DNA from: CAZTQN01 sp964615765 | GTDB lineage: Bacteria > Planctomycetota > Phycisphaerae > Phycisphaerales > UBA1924 | Assembly: GCA_964615765.1 (NCBI GenBank) | Contig: CAZTQN010000018.1 | Coordinates: 1-64,000 of the forward strand | DNA length: 64,000 bases | Direction: 5' to 3' | Part shown: positions 1 through 7,329 of the stretch, piece by piece | Numbering within the stretch: position 1 is the stretch's first letter | Layout: each line of letters starts with the position of its first letter | Notes under the pieces: generated by a model | Told to the model about the DNA's origin: nothing | Databases searched by the model: none | The model's input: the letters and a program-made list of their open reading frames with translations, nothing else | Made by a program: the position numbers and the translations under genes

Positions 1-145
1 GGGGGGAGGGGGGTGACGGGGAGCGTCCGGCGGTGAACGATACCGGGAAGAGGGGGTGGGGGTTGGCGGGGCCGATGAAGGGGGGCGGGCGGGGTGCGGG
101 GGATGGGGTTGGGATGGGGGCTCGGGGACGCGAGCGAGGTGCGCT
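1..145. other. G-rich start of window, no gene seen
   Basis: Very G-rich on the plus strand. I see no convincing gene, promoter or RNA. The frame reading into the next gene is open from position 56, but the extra residues are low-complexity Gly/Arg/Trp and do not look like protein. Confidence 0.5.
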
Positions 146-388
146 ATGCCGATGTATGAGTATGCGTGTGAGGCGGATGGTGAGCGGATCGAGTTGCTGC
201 GGCCGATGAGCGCGAAGGACGACCCGGTCGAGGACCCGAAGGGCCTCGGGCGGGTGTTCAAGCGGGTGCATTCGGTGTTCGCCGCGGGCGGGACGGCGAG
301 CGGTTCGGGCGGTGGGGGTGGTGGCGGTGGGGGCGGTGGGGGTTGCTGTCCGTGCGGGAAGGGGGCGGGGGCGTGCACGCGCGGGTGA
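146..388 (+). CDS. FmdB-type zinc-ribbon small protein
   Basis: An 80-aa protein starting MPMYEYACEADG, which resembles the N-terminus of FmdB/CxxC-ssDUF zinc-ribbon proteins (usual form MPxYEYxCxxCG). The second Cys of the first knuckle is replaced by acidic residues. Cysteines reappear only near the C-terminus (CCPCGKGAGAC) after a run of about a dozen Gly, so zinc binding by the usual four-Cys arrangement is doubtful. I chose the ATG at 146 because the family signature begins exactly there. The role of the family is poorly known (regulatory or zinc-binding). The poly-Gly run is a G-rich microsatellite in DNA and may vary in length. Confidence 0.6.
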   Translation: MPMYEYACEADGERIELLRPMSAKDDPVEDPKGLGRVFKRVHSVFAAGGTASGSGGGGGGGGGGGGCCPCGKGAGACTRG

Positions 389-441
389 GCGGATTGGGGC
401 GGGATGCCGGAGACTTTGACCGGCCTGAACTGGATGTGGCC

Positions 442-972
442 ATGAGACCGCATGTCCGCGCATGGCTCTGTCTGAGTGGCAGTGTAGCTATTTGCACAGT
501 TGTAGGGGTCGGTGTGTGGTGGCATTCAGAAACCTCGCCTACAACCGTTGATCTAGTCACGCGCCAGATCACACCGTTCAAGCGGTTACAGATGGCGTCG
601 GAGACGACTGGAGCGATCGATGGGCCCAATGCCCTCCGCTTATCTCGAGGCACACAAGAGATAGTGACAGTTGACTCAGTCGGCGCGATTGTGCAGTGCA
701 AAGACAATGTGCCGATAAGCATAACAGTGTTAACATCGGAGTGCACTCCCCATGCTGCAATACAGTACACACAAACGTTGGCTGGGGCGCTTGATGTTCA
801 CTTGCGATACTCCCCGGATGAACTTAAGCATCAACTAGGCTCACGGACGAGGGGGTTCGTGCTTGATGCCTTTCAAGTAGCGGTTGGCGGTGTTATTCCT
901 CGGATCGAACTATGGCTAAAGCCAAGCTCCGACGGTGTGTCTTGGCATGTCAGAGTTCTGGTTTATTGGTAA
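442..972 (+). CDS. hypothetical protein with N-terminal membrane anchor, low GC
   Basis: A 176-aa protein I do not recognise. Residues about 6-24 are hydrophobic (CLSGSVAICTVVGVGVWW), giving a signal peptide or single N-terminal anchor, so the rest probably lies outside the cytoplasm. The start is set at the ATG at 442, immediately before the hydrophobic segment; an upstream reading would add a low-complexity Gly-rich stretch that overlaps the previous gene. Base composition drops sharply here (30 of 60 G+C in the line at 661, against about 42 of 60 in flagellar genes), and codon use is unlike the neighbours, which suggests recent acquisition. It is followed by another low-GC orphan gene and an Rhs core fragment. 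Confidence 0.55.
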   Translation: MRPHVRAWLCLSGSVAICTVVGVGVWWHSETSPTTVDLVTRQITPFKRLQMASETTGAIDGPNALRLSRGTQEIVTVDSVGAIVQCKDNVPISITVLTSECTPHAAIQYTQTLAGALDVHLRYSPDELKHQLGSRTRGFVLDAFQVAVGGVIPRIELWLKPSSDGVSWHVRVLVYW

Positions 973-1268
973 CCTCATACTAGAGTTTATACGTAAGCCT
1001 GTTTCAAGAGCATGATGGAGCGTTCGAGGTGGAGGAAGCCATGGGAGAGCGCGGCGGACTTCTCGCAGCGAATGCACAACCTGCGGAAGTTCTGGAACCA
1101 CGCGATCGTACGTTCTACAGTCAGTCGGTTGGACACTGGGACTGTGCCTTGGTGGATTTCACGCTAGGAGACGGTTGCGTTGAAGTGTTGTTTGGCAATG
1201 CTCGCAAGGGGAGATGGCACTTTCAATTCACTGCGAATGATCGCTCATGGATACATAAGGCCAAGCCG

Positions 1269-1829
1269 ATGACGCATAGCCATAACCGATTCCGCAAGGC
1301 GCGCCTCTTCATAATGGCAATGATCGCGATATCTATTCTGGTCATATTAGCTGCAGTTCGGTTGCTCGTTCCGCCTCAAAGACCCTTGTTTCATGACAAC
1401 TTTGCATCAGGGCATACTTCGCTTTGGCCACAGTGGAAACCAAATATTCCGCTGCGCGAAGAAAGTGGTATCGAGTGTTGGTTTGACTTCGCAAACAATG
1501 TCGTTGTAATTGCCTATAACCAACCTTTGCGAATTCGACAGGACGGGCCGGTGCTCCCGCGTACGCTTAATCATGAAGTAGCCAAGTTTGCGTCGGATAG
1601 CAACTCAGTGACGTTCACGGTACTCAACACTCAGCACAATCAACTGATCACTTGGCTGCCAAAGGTTGGAGAGCGCAGATATACCATGCCGCCCGGCTTC
1701 GCCCGCCGAGCGTTTGATGCGCTTCGACAATGTCAAAGCGACTCAACAATGATTGAGTGTCTGGCTGGCAAGCAGCGTATGGCTGAGATTCCACAAGAAT
1801 TTTCGATGTCGCTGCGAGATGCTCGTTGA
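1269..1829 (+). CDS. hypothetical protein with one transmembrane segment, low GC
   Basis: A 186-aa protein of unknown function. Residues about 13-36 form one transmembrane helix (LFIMAMIAISILVILAAVRL), and the remainder is polar and probably extracytoplasmic. The frame is open from a GTG at 1029 and an ATG at 1041, which would add up to 80 residues before the helix. I prefer ATG 1269 because it puts the helix at the N-terminus, as in the gene just upstream, but the start is uncertain. The extra region also carries a second frame (ATG 1015 to TAG 1167, 50 aa, beginning MERSRWRKPW), so a small gene or an old frameshift is possible. About 55% GC in counted lines, lower than the flanking DNA. Confidence 0.5.
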   Translation: MTHSHNRFRKARLFIMAMIAISILVILAAVRLLVPPQRPLFHDNFASGHTSLWPQWKPNIPLREESGIECWFDFANNVVVIAYNQPLRIRQDGPVLPRTLNHEVAKFASDSNSVTFTVLNTQHNQLITWLPKVGERRYTMPPGFARRAFDALRQCQSDSTMIECLAGKQRMAEIPQEFSMSLRDAR

Positions 1830-1905
1830 ACAGTAAGTTGCAAGCTCTCCGCAAACACCGTAAAATCACTTGAAAAACTGATCCGAAGCCCGCGTTTGCG
1901 GGTAA

Positions 1906-2259
1906 CCAATACGCACAGAGATACTCAATCATCGTTGGCAAGTCTGTCTTCCCACTCGTAGACGAGACTTCGCCTGGGGCCCGGACCTCTCCGGCGCCGA
2001 GCAGGGCGCCGGCGGCGTCGTCGGCCTGGCCATCTGCCGCGACCACGGGAACGCGGACCCCAACCTCCCGGCCGCGACGTACGTACCCTTGTACGATGGG
2101 AACGGCAACGTGGTAAGCCTGCGCGACCCCAACACCGCCGACCTGCACGAGCTGGCCTCGTACTCGTACGGCCCGTTCGGCGAGACGGCCGCGGCCACCG
2201 GCCCCCGCTGGGCGAGCAACCCGTTCCGCTTCAGCACCAAGTTCACCGACGCCGACTGA
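1906..2259 (+). pseudogene. Rhs/YD-repeat core fragment, truncated
   Basis: Frame 1 is open from 1906 to the TGA at 2257. From about 1960 it reads as the conserved end of an Rhs core: RDFAWGPDLSGAEQGAGG, then LYDGNGNVVSL, SYSYGPFGETAAATG and NPFRFSTKFTDAD. Complete cores of this family continue past the NPFRFSTK-(Y/F)-TD-E element into the G-x-YYYGYRYY and GRWxxRDP motifs and a variable toxin tip. Here a stop follows directly after TDAD, so that part is missing. The N-terminal side also lacks the long YD repeat array and any start codon or ribosome site. I read it as a remnant of a polymorphic-toxin or Rhs gene left beside the two low-GC orphans. Confidence 0.75.
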
Positions 2260-2328
2260 TCGACACCATTCGGCTGAGAGACCCTGTTCGAAAAGGTCCT
2301 GGCAACGGAGTTGGCGGGCGCGTGCGTG

Positions 2329-2805
2329 TCAGGCGGGGCGGGTGCGGCGTTCGGCGGTGTTTTTGACGCGGCTGAGGCCGTGCTTCCAGCCTTCGGGCAT
2401 GCCGTCGCGGTGTTCGGGCGGGATGAGGCCCATGGCGCGGTGGATGAGGGCGAGGCGGGTGCCGGCGGCTTCGGGTTTGAGGCGGTACTGGACGTGGTTG
2501 TGTGCGGGGTAGGACATGGGCATGGGGCCGCTGAGTTCGAGGAGGGTGGGGGCTTTGATGACTTGCACGTGGCCCCAGAGGTGGCCGTAGGCGTGCCCGC
2601 CGGCGTGGCCCAGGTCGCGGTACCAGCGCCCGCCGGGCCAGGGTTCGATTGTCATGGGGAATGGCGTGCCATCGGGCATGACGCCGCCGGGGCCGAGTTC
2701 TTCCAGCAGGGCGGCGAAGACGACGTCGGGCGTCGCCGCGATGAGGATGTCCTGGCGGATGTCGAGGGTGATGACGGGTTCGGTGGTGAGCGCTTCGGCG
2801 GGCAT
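2329..2805 (-). CDS. SRPBCC/AHSA1-domain protein
   Basis: A 158-aa protein of the START-like SRPBCC superfamily (AHSA1 subgroup). It opens with the typical first strand (ITLDIRQDILIAATPDVVFAALLEEL), followed by the family's PWPGGRWYRDLG and GHLWGHVQVIKAPTLLELSGPM. These proteins fold as a deep hydrophobic cup that binds small lipophilic ligands; the ligand cannot be told from sequence. It lies 29 bp downstream of an ArsR regulator on the same strand. ArsR-AHSA1 pairs are a common two-gene module in bacteria. ATG 2805 is the first in-frame Met ahead of the domain. It is probably transcribed from the ArsR promoter. Confidence 0.8.
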   Translation of the reverse strand: MPAEALTTEPVITLDIRQDILIAATPDVVFAALLEELGPGGVMPDGTPFPMTIEPWPGGRWYRDLGHAGGHAYGHLWGHVQVIKAPTLLELSGPMPMSYPAHNHVQYRLKPEAAGTRLALIHRAMGLIPPEHRDGMPEGWKHGLSRVKNTAERRTRPA

Positions 2806-2834
2806 GGTGAGCCTCGTGTGGGTGAGCGTGGCGG

Positions 2835-3212
2835 TCAGTTTTTGGAGATGCGCGGGGGCGGATCGGCGGCGGTGAGTTGCTGCTGAACGGCCTCGGCGCG
2901 GGCCTTGATTCGATTGAGCTGGTGATCCCAGTGGTGTTCGTACGTGCGGACCCAGTCGTACACGGGGCGGAGGGCGTCCGCGTTGAGCGTGTACACGCGC
3001 CGGCGGCCGACGCGGGTGACGCCGACAAGCCCGACGCGGCGGAGAACGGCGAGGTGCTTGGAGACCTGGGGCTGGGACCAGCGGAGACGGCGGACGAGGG
3101 TGGAGACGTCGGCGTGCGGCGTGTCGGGGTTGGCGAGGGCCGCGAGGAGCTCGCGCCGGCGCGGCTCGGCGATGGCGGCGAAGGCGTCGATGGTCGCGGA
3201 AGAGCGGGGCAC
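2835..3212 (-). CDS. ArsR-family winged-helix regulator
   Basis: A 125-aa cytoplasmic repressor with the ArsR HTH: IAEPRRRELLAALA, then a recognition helix within SQPQVSKHLAVLRRVGLV and the wing VTRVGRRRVYTLNADAL. The C-terminal half (YDWVRTYEHHWDHQLNRIKARAEA) is helical and charged, probably for dimerisation. No Cys-rich metal site (ELCVCDL type) is present, so this is likely one of the non-metal-sensing ArsR proteins paired with SRPBCC genes. There is no ATG before the domain. The start is set at the GTG at 3212, which sits 5 nt past the -10 box of a strong promoter, so the mRNA is probably leaderless. Confidence 0.85.
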   Translation of the reverse strand: MPRSSATIDAFAAIAEPRRRELLAALANPDTPHADVSTLVRRLRWSQPQVSKHLAVLRRVGLVGVTRVGRRRVYTLNADALRPVYDWVRTYEHHWDHQLNRIKARAEAVQQQLTAADPPPRISKN

Positions 3213-3217
3213 GGTGG

Positions 3218-3245
3218 AATATATACCGATATCGGAATATGTCAA
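3218..3245 (-). promoter_or_regulatory. promoter and palindromic operator of the ArsR operon
   Basis: On the minus strand TTGACA (3245-3240) and TATATT (3223-3218) are separated by 16 bp. The spacer and -10 are covered by a 20-bp near-perfect palindrome at 3221-3240, core CCGATATCGG flanked by ATAT on both sides (18 of 20 positions symmetrical). This is the size and placement of an ArsR dimer site, so self-repression by occlusion of RNA polymerase is the natural reading. The expected +1 falls on the GTG start codon. Confidence 0.75.
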
Positions 3246-3316
3246 CGCGCAGGGGTTGCGCGGGGAAGGTTGCGCTGCGCAGGGAGTGGGGCTCCCACGT
3301 TCGCTTAGGGCGGGAG

Positions 3317-3521
3317 AAACCCACCCCCCAACCCCCTCCCTCTGGGAGGGGGCTTCGGAGGGGTTGGGCGGGGCGCGGTGCGGGGAGAAACCCACCCCCA
3401 ACCCCCTCCCTCTGGGAGGGGGCTTCGGAGTGGCGCCGGTGTGGCTGGGTGATTGGCGCTGAGGACGAGGCGGGAGGCAACCCACCCCCCAACCCCCTCC
3501 CTCTGGGAGGGGGCTTCGGAA
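3317..3521. repeat. three copies of a 43-bp intergenic palindromic repeat
   Basis: Copies at about 3317-3360, 3388-3430 and 3479-3521 share the core AACCCCCTCCCTCTGGGAGG followed by GGGCTTCGGA. The inner CCCTC...GAGGG arms form a hairpin. Spacers between copies are unrelated. A related unit with CTGCCCC instead of CAACCCC occurs twice near 6900-7030. The copies sit between the ArsR promoter and the flagellar genes; I see no gene in this stretch. Confidence 0.85.
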
Positions 3522-3583
3522 GGCGTGGCACGCGGATTGTGGTGGTGCTGGTCTTGGGGTGTGTTGAGTGGGAGGAGACCGGC

Positions 3584-3850
3584 GTGCGTGCGAGTGATGC
3601 GGTGATGGGTGGGGCGGAGGTCGCGGCGGCGGTGGTGCGCGGGGTGCCGCGGGATCAGGCGCTGGGGCTGCGGCTGATGGCGCTGGCGCAGATGGCGGCG
3701 GCGGTGCACGCGATGGAGGCGGTGGTGGGGATGGGCGCGGGAGATGCGGGCGCGGAGCCGGTGGGCGGGGAGCCGGTGGGTGGGAATCAGGCGGAGGAGC
3801 TGGCGGCGATGGCGGATGCGGGGGCGTGGGATGGGGGGTGGGGCGGATGA
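3584..3850 (+). CDS. small hypothetical protein coupled to flgF
   Basis: An 88-aa protein I do not recognise. A strong ribosome site GGAGGAG (3571-3577) lies 6 nt before a GTG at 3584, and the stop TGA at 3848-3850 overlaps the ATG of flgF, so translation is probably coupled. The first 50 residues are Ala/Met-rich and helical (LGLRLMALAQMAAAVHAMEAV); the tail is Gly/Ala-rich. It heads the flagellar run and may be an accessory or export factor, but only position supports that. Confidence 0.55.
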   Translation: MRASDAVMGGAEVAAAVVRGVPRDQALGLRLMALAQMAAAVHAMEAVVGMGAGDAGAEPVGGEPVGGNQAEELAAMADAGAWDGGWGG

Positions 3851-4647
3851 ACTACGGCTATGCGATCGGTGCGTCGAGTGTGCTGACGTCGATGTACCGG
3901 GCGGATGTGGCGTCGAACAACTTGGCGAACTTGGAGACGGTGGGGTTCAAGCCGGACTCGGCGTTTACGGTGCCGCGGGCGGCGGTGCGGGAAGAGGATG
4001 GGGTGTACAACCTGCCGAGTAACGCGCTGCTGGAGCGGCTGGGGGCGGGCGTGCTGTTGGGGCCGAACCGGACGTCGTTTCGGCAAGGGCCGCTGACGCC
4101 GACGGGCAACCCGCTGGATGTGGCGATCGAGGGGAGCGGGTTTCTGCAGGTGACCTCGCCGACGTACGGGCGTGGGGATCGGCTGCGGCTGACGCGGGAC
4201 GGGCGGCTGACGCTGAATAAGGAAGGGCAACTGGTCACGGCGTCGAGCGGGATGCTGGTGACGGACGTGAACGATCGGCCGATCACGCTGGACCGGTCGC
4301 GGCCGGTGTCGATCGATGAGCGCGGGGTGATTCGCCAAGGCGGGGGTGCGGGCGGGGAGCCGGTGGCGGTGGCGGAACTGAAGTTCGTGGACGTGCCGGA
4401 CCGGTCGAAACTGCGCAAGCTCGGCGACAACCTGTGGGGCATGTCGGCGGAGACGGTGTCGTCGCGCACGGCGGCGAGCGGGCGGATCATCGCCGGGTCG
4501 ATCGAACGCAGCGCGGTGGACCCGGTGCGGGCGATGATGCAGGTGACCAGCGCGGCGAACGCCGTGGGGACGGCGGTGCGGGTGATGCAGATCCATGATG
4601 AACTGATGGGGCGGGCGATCAGCGGGCTGGGGTCGGTGAGGTCTTAA
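3847..4647 (+). CDS. flgF: flagellar basal-body rod protein FlgF-like
   Basis: A 266-aa axial protein of the FlgF/FlgG/FlgE family, exported by the flagellar type III apparatus and built into the proximal rod. It has the N-terminal heptad region with the family signature VASNNLANLETVGFKPDSAF (residues about 25-45), the central D1-type region (PLTPTGNPLDVAIEGSGFLQV, RDGRLTLNKEGQLVT) and the C-terminal helix (VDPVRAMMQVTSAANAVGTAVRVMQIHDELM). Its position before a clear flgG, and its divergence from that gene, favour FlgF. ATG 3847 overlaps the stop of the small upstream gene and starts directly at MNYGYAIG. Confidence 0.85.
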   Translation: MNYGYAIGASSVLTSMYRADVASNNLANLETVGFKPDSAFTVPRAAVREEDGVYNLPSNALLERLGAGVLLGPNRTSFRQGPLTPTGNPLDVAIEGSGFLQVTSPTYGRGDRLRLTRDGRLTLNKEGQLVTASSGMLVTDVNDRPITLDRSRPVSIDERGVIRQGGGAGGEPVAVAELKFVDVPDRSKLRKLGDNLWGMSAETVSSRTAASGRIIAGSIERSAVDPVRAMMQVTSAANAVGTAVRVMQIHDELMGRAISGLGSVRS

Positions 4648-4818
4648 GGGAAGGGCCGAGGGGATAGGGCCGAGGGCCGAGGGGGGAGGAGCGGGTGCAT
4701 TTGCGTTCCTCGCCTCTCGCCCTTGACCTCTCGCCTCTGCTCCGTCTTTTTCCCCTATCCCCTGACCTCTCGCCTCTCGCCCCTTCCGCCGTGGCATGCC
4801 GGTTGCGGGGGGACGGGC
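4648..4818. repeat. flgF-flgG gap with CCTCTCGCC / CTATCCCC repeats
   Basis: The gap contains GGGCCGAGG units, then pyrimidine-rich CCTCGCCTCTCGCCCTTGAC and CTATCCCCTGACCTCTCGCC. CCTCTCGCC occurs three times, and the arms GGGGATAGGG and CCCCTATCCCC are complementary (about 4658-4667 and 4751-4761). The inverted form of the same words (GGGGATAG, AGGTCAGGGG) recurs in the flgG-flgA and flgA-flgH gaps. No gene is seen. Confidence 0.7.
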
Positions 4819-5625
4819 ATGGCACTTGTTTCACTGCAATCGGCGGCGAGCGCGCTTTCGGCGATGAACACGGCGCTGGACGTAACGGCGAACAACCTGG
4901 CGAACGTGAACACGCCGGGGTACAAGTCCAGCCGCGCGAACTTTCAGGATTTGTTGTACGTCGAGCGGCAGCAGCCGGGGGTTCGCAACGCGAACAACGA
5001 CCAGCGGCCGATCGGGCTGTATGTCGGGCTGGGGACGAAGGTCAGCGGGACGCAGAACGATTTTTCGCAGGGCCCGCCGATCAAGGGCAACGACCTGGAC
5101 GTGATGATCGAGGGGAACGGGTTCTTTCGCGTGCAGGTGCAGGACTCGATCGCGCCGGGCGGGTTTGCGTACACGCGGGCGGGGCTGTTCACGCTGAATA
5201 GTGATGGGGAAGTGGTGCTGGCCAGCGACCAGGGGCGGCGGTTGGACCCGCCGATCACGGTCGATGGGGATGTGCTGAAGGTTTCGATCGACGGTTCCGG
5301 GCAGGTGTTTGTGACGCGGCCGGGGAACGCGGAGCCGGAGCAGGTGGGCACGATCACGCTGACGAACTTCGTGAACCCGACGGGGCTGAAGTCCGTCGGC
5401 GAGAACTTGTTTGTCGAGACGGGCTCGAGCGGGCCGCCGATCGAGGGCAACCCGGGCGAGAACGGGTTCGGGCAGTTGAAGCAGGGGTTCTACGAGAACT
5501 CGAACGTCGACCCGACGACGGAGCTGATCAACCTGATCCGCGTGCAGCGGGCGTTCGAGATGAACTCGAACACGATCCGTGCGGCGGACCAGGCGCTGCA
5601 GACGGTGGCGCAGCTTCGGCGGTAA
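4819..5625 (+). CDS. flgG: flagellar distal rod protein FlgG
   Basis: A 268-aa distal rod subunit, close to the usual length of about 260. Signatures are LDVTANNLANVNTPGYKSSR near residue 20-40, FSQGPPIKGNDLDVMIEGNG with the FFRVQ strand, YTRAGLFTLNSDGEVVL, and the C-terminal STEL-like element NVDPTTELINLIRVQRAFEM with RAADQALQTVAQLRR. These match FlgG throughout. ATG 4819 gives the standard start MALVSLQSAASALSAM; upstream in-frame sequence is repeat DNA. It follows flgF and precedes flgA, as in many bacteria. Confidence 0.93.
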   Translation: MALVSLQSAASALSAMNTALDVTANNLANVNTPGYKSSRANFQDLLYVERQQPGVRNANNDQRPIGLYVGLGTKVSGTQNDFSQGPPIKGNDLDVMIEGNGFFRVQVQDSIAPGGFAYTRAGLFTLNSDGEVVLASDQGRRLDPPITVDGDVLKVSIDGSGQVFVTRPGNAEPEQVGTITLTNFVNPTGLKSVGENLFVETGSSGPPIEGNPGENGFGQLKQGFYENSNVDPTTELINLIRVQRAFEMNSNTIRAADQALQTVAQLRR

Positions 5626-5629
5626 CGGG

Positions 5630-5669
5630 AGTAGGGGATAGGGGATAGAGGTCAGGGGTTAGGGGGCGG
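5630..5669. repeat. GGGGATAG-type repeat between flgG and flgA
   Basis: Short direct repeats of TAGGGGATA followed by GAGGTCAGGGG. The same words appear downstream of flgA (6853-6985) and in inverted form upstream of flgG. Confidence 0.7.
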
Positions 5670-5697
5670 GGGGGGGGAGGGCAGGAGCGGTGCTGTG

Positions 5698-6846
5698 ATG
5701 CGGCGTGTGTGGGGATGTCTGGTGATTGCGGCGGCCCTCGCGGTTGGGCCGGCGGGTGTGCATGCGCAGCAGGGTGGAGGGTCGGGGGGGTCGGGCGGGT
5801 CGGGGGGGGCGGTGTTTAGTTTCACGACCGTCATGCTTCATGAGCGGGCGGAGATGGATGGGGACGATGCGTCGGCGGCGGGTGGTGGGGCGCGGGACGT
5901 GCTGGTGGGGCGGGTGGCGAGCGTAAACGGGGCAGACGCCGAGCGGGTGCGGGCGGTGCGGGTGACGGTGCCGGCGACGCGGGCCGAGAGCGGCGGCGGG
6001 TGGACGGCGGTGGTGACGCCGGGGGATGTGGAGCGGGCGCTGGAGCGGGCGGGGATCGGGTTGGGGCGGGTGTCGATCTCGGGGCCGAGCTGCGCGGTGG
6101 TGTGGGGCGGCGCGGCGCCGGCGGCGCCGGCGCGGCTGGATACGCGGGCGGTTGAGACGGCGACGGTGCTGACGGCGGCGGAGATGATGACGCGCTCGCC
6201 GGGGACTTTTCGCGCGGTGGTGGCGGTGCGCCTGGCGGAGCTGGTGGGGGCGGACGCGGCGGACGTGCGGCTGGAGTTTGATCAGCGCGGCGGGGAGTGG
6301 CTGGATCGCCCGGTGGGGCAGGCGTCGGCGGGAGGCATGCGGCGGGTGGATGTGCAGCCCGGCGCGCTGAGCGGGTCGGGGCGTGTGCCGGTGCAGGTGT
6401 TTGTGTATGACGGCGACCGGCTGGTGGTGACGGAGCGGATTTCAGCCACGGTCACGGTGCGGCGGGTGGTGGTGACGGCGGTCGGGACGATCGAACGCGG
6501 CGAGGTGGTCGGCGCCGAGCGGGTGCGGGTAGAAGAGCGGTGGCAGAGCGCGGGCGTGAAGCCGGCGGCGGAGATCGAGCGGGTTGTTGGCGCGATCGCG
6601 GGCGTGCGGATCGGGGCGGGCCAGGTGATCGGGCGGACGGACGTGGAGTCGCCGGTGCAGGTGCGGCGGGGGCAGATCGTGGAAGTGCACACGATCTCGG
6701 GCGGGGTGACGGTGAAGGCCAAGGCGCGGGCGATGCAGAGCGGGCGCGATGGGGACGTGGTGCCGTTCAAACTCGAGGGCTCAAACCAGCCGTTTATGGC
6801 CCGGATCAGCGGGGTTGGGACGGCGGTGTTGGTGGTGGGGGAGTAG
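5698..6846 (+). CDS. flgA: P-ring assembly chaperone FlgA
   Basis: A 382-aa periplasmic protein that assists FlgI polymerisation into the P ring. A signal peptide covers residues about 1-25 (VIAAALAVGPAGVHA, cut before QQ). The C-terminal 130 residues form the SAF/FlgA domain: VVTAVGTIERGEVVGAERV, then AGVRIGAGQVIGRTDVESP, VRRGQIVEVHTISGGVTVKA and a final VLVVGE strand. FlgA proteins are commonly 140-250 aa, so the N-terminal 230 residues (Gly/Ser linker plus beta-rich region) are an extension, partly like the FlgA N-terminal domain. A GTG at 5695 is an alternative start one codon upstream. It sits directly before flgH and flgI, its client. Confidence 0.85.
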   Translation: MRRVWGCLVIAAALAVGPAGVHAQQGGGSGGSGGSGGAVFSFTTVMLHERAEMDGDDASAAGGGARDVLVGRVASVNGADAERVRAVRVTVPATRAESGGGWTAVVTPGDVERALERAGIGLGRVSISGPSCAVVWGGAAPAAPARLDTRAVETATVLTAAEMMTRSPGTFRAVVAVRLAELVGADAADVRLEFDQRGGEWLDRPVGQASAGGMRRVDVQPGALSGSGRVPVQVFVYDGDRLVVTERISATVTVRRVVVTAVGTIERGEVVGAERVRVEERWQSAGVKPAAEIERVVGAIAGVRIGAGQVIGRTDVESPVQVRRGQIVEVHTISGGVTVKAKARAMQSGRDGDVVPFKLEGSNQPFMARISGVGTAVLVVGE

Positions 6847-6852
6847 GGGACA

Positions 6853-7043
6853 GAGGTCAGAGGTCAGGGGAATAGGGGAGAAGAAGGACGGATGCAGAAC
6901 CCACCCCCTGCCCCCTCCCTCTGGGAGGGGGTGAGGCGGGGAAGGGGGAGAGGTCAGAGGTCAGGGGATAGGGGAGAAGAAGAACGGATGCGGAACCCAC
7001 CCCCTGCCCCCTCCCTCTGGGAGGGGGTGAGGCGGGGAAGGGG
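6853..7043. repeat. tandem duplication of a 97-bp intergenic unit
   Basis: Two consecutive copies (starting at 6853 and 6950, period 97) each contain GAGGTCAGAGGTCAGGGG, then ATAGGGGAGAAGAAG, ACGGATGC, AACCCACCCCCTGCCCCC and the palindrome CCCTCCCTCTGGGAGGG with GGTGAGGCGGGGAAGGGG. The copies differ at only a few positions, so the duplication is recent. The second half is a variant of the three-copy repeat at 3317-3521. Confidence 0.9.
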
Positions 7044-7060
7044 AGAGATGGGAGAGTGTC

Positions 7061-7274
7061 CACGCGGAGCGTGGCCCGGCTTGAGAGAAGTGTTCGAGCG
7101 CGAGTGAGAGAGAGCCCTGCGCGGAGCGTGGGGAGAGATCGGGAGCCCCGCGTGGAGCGTGGGGAGATGGCTGGCGGACGGTCACGCGGAGCGTGGCGGG
7201 AAGCGTGTGTGGTGTTTCGCCCAGCGCGGAGCGACGGGCGGCGGTGACGTGCGGACCTGGCGCGGAGCGTTCGG
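7061..7274. repeat. cluster of six CACGCGGAGCGTGG-like palindromes
   Basis: The 14-mer CACGCGGAGCGTGG occurs exactly at 7061-7074 and 7183-7196. Degenerate copies centre on GCGGAGCG or GTGGAGCG at 7121, 7152, 7226 and 7262, spaced 31-57 bp. Each full copy is an inverted repeat CACGC-GGA-GCGTG with GGA as the loop. An exact copy also occurs at 25914. The cluster fills the leader of flgH; I see no gene here. Confidence 0.8.
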
Positions 7275-7329
7275 GTCGGGCGGCGGTGTCCGCGTGCGCG
7301 GTGTGTGCGGCTTTTTCGCGAGGTGGGCG

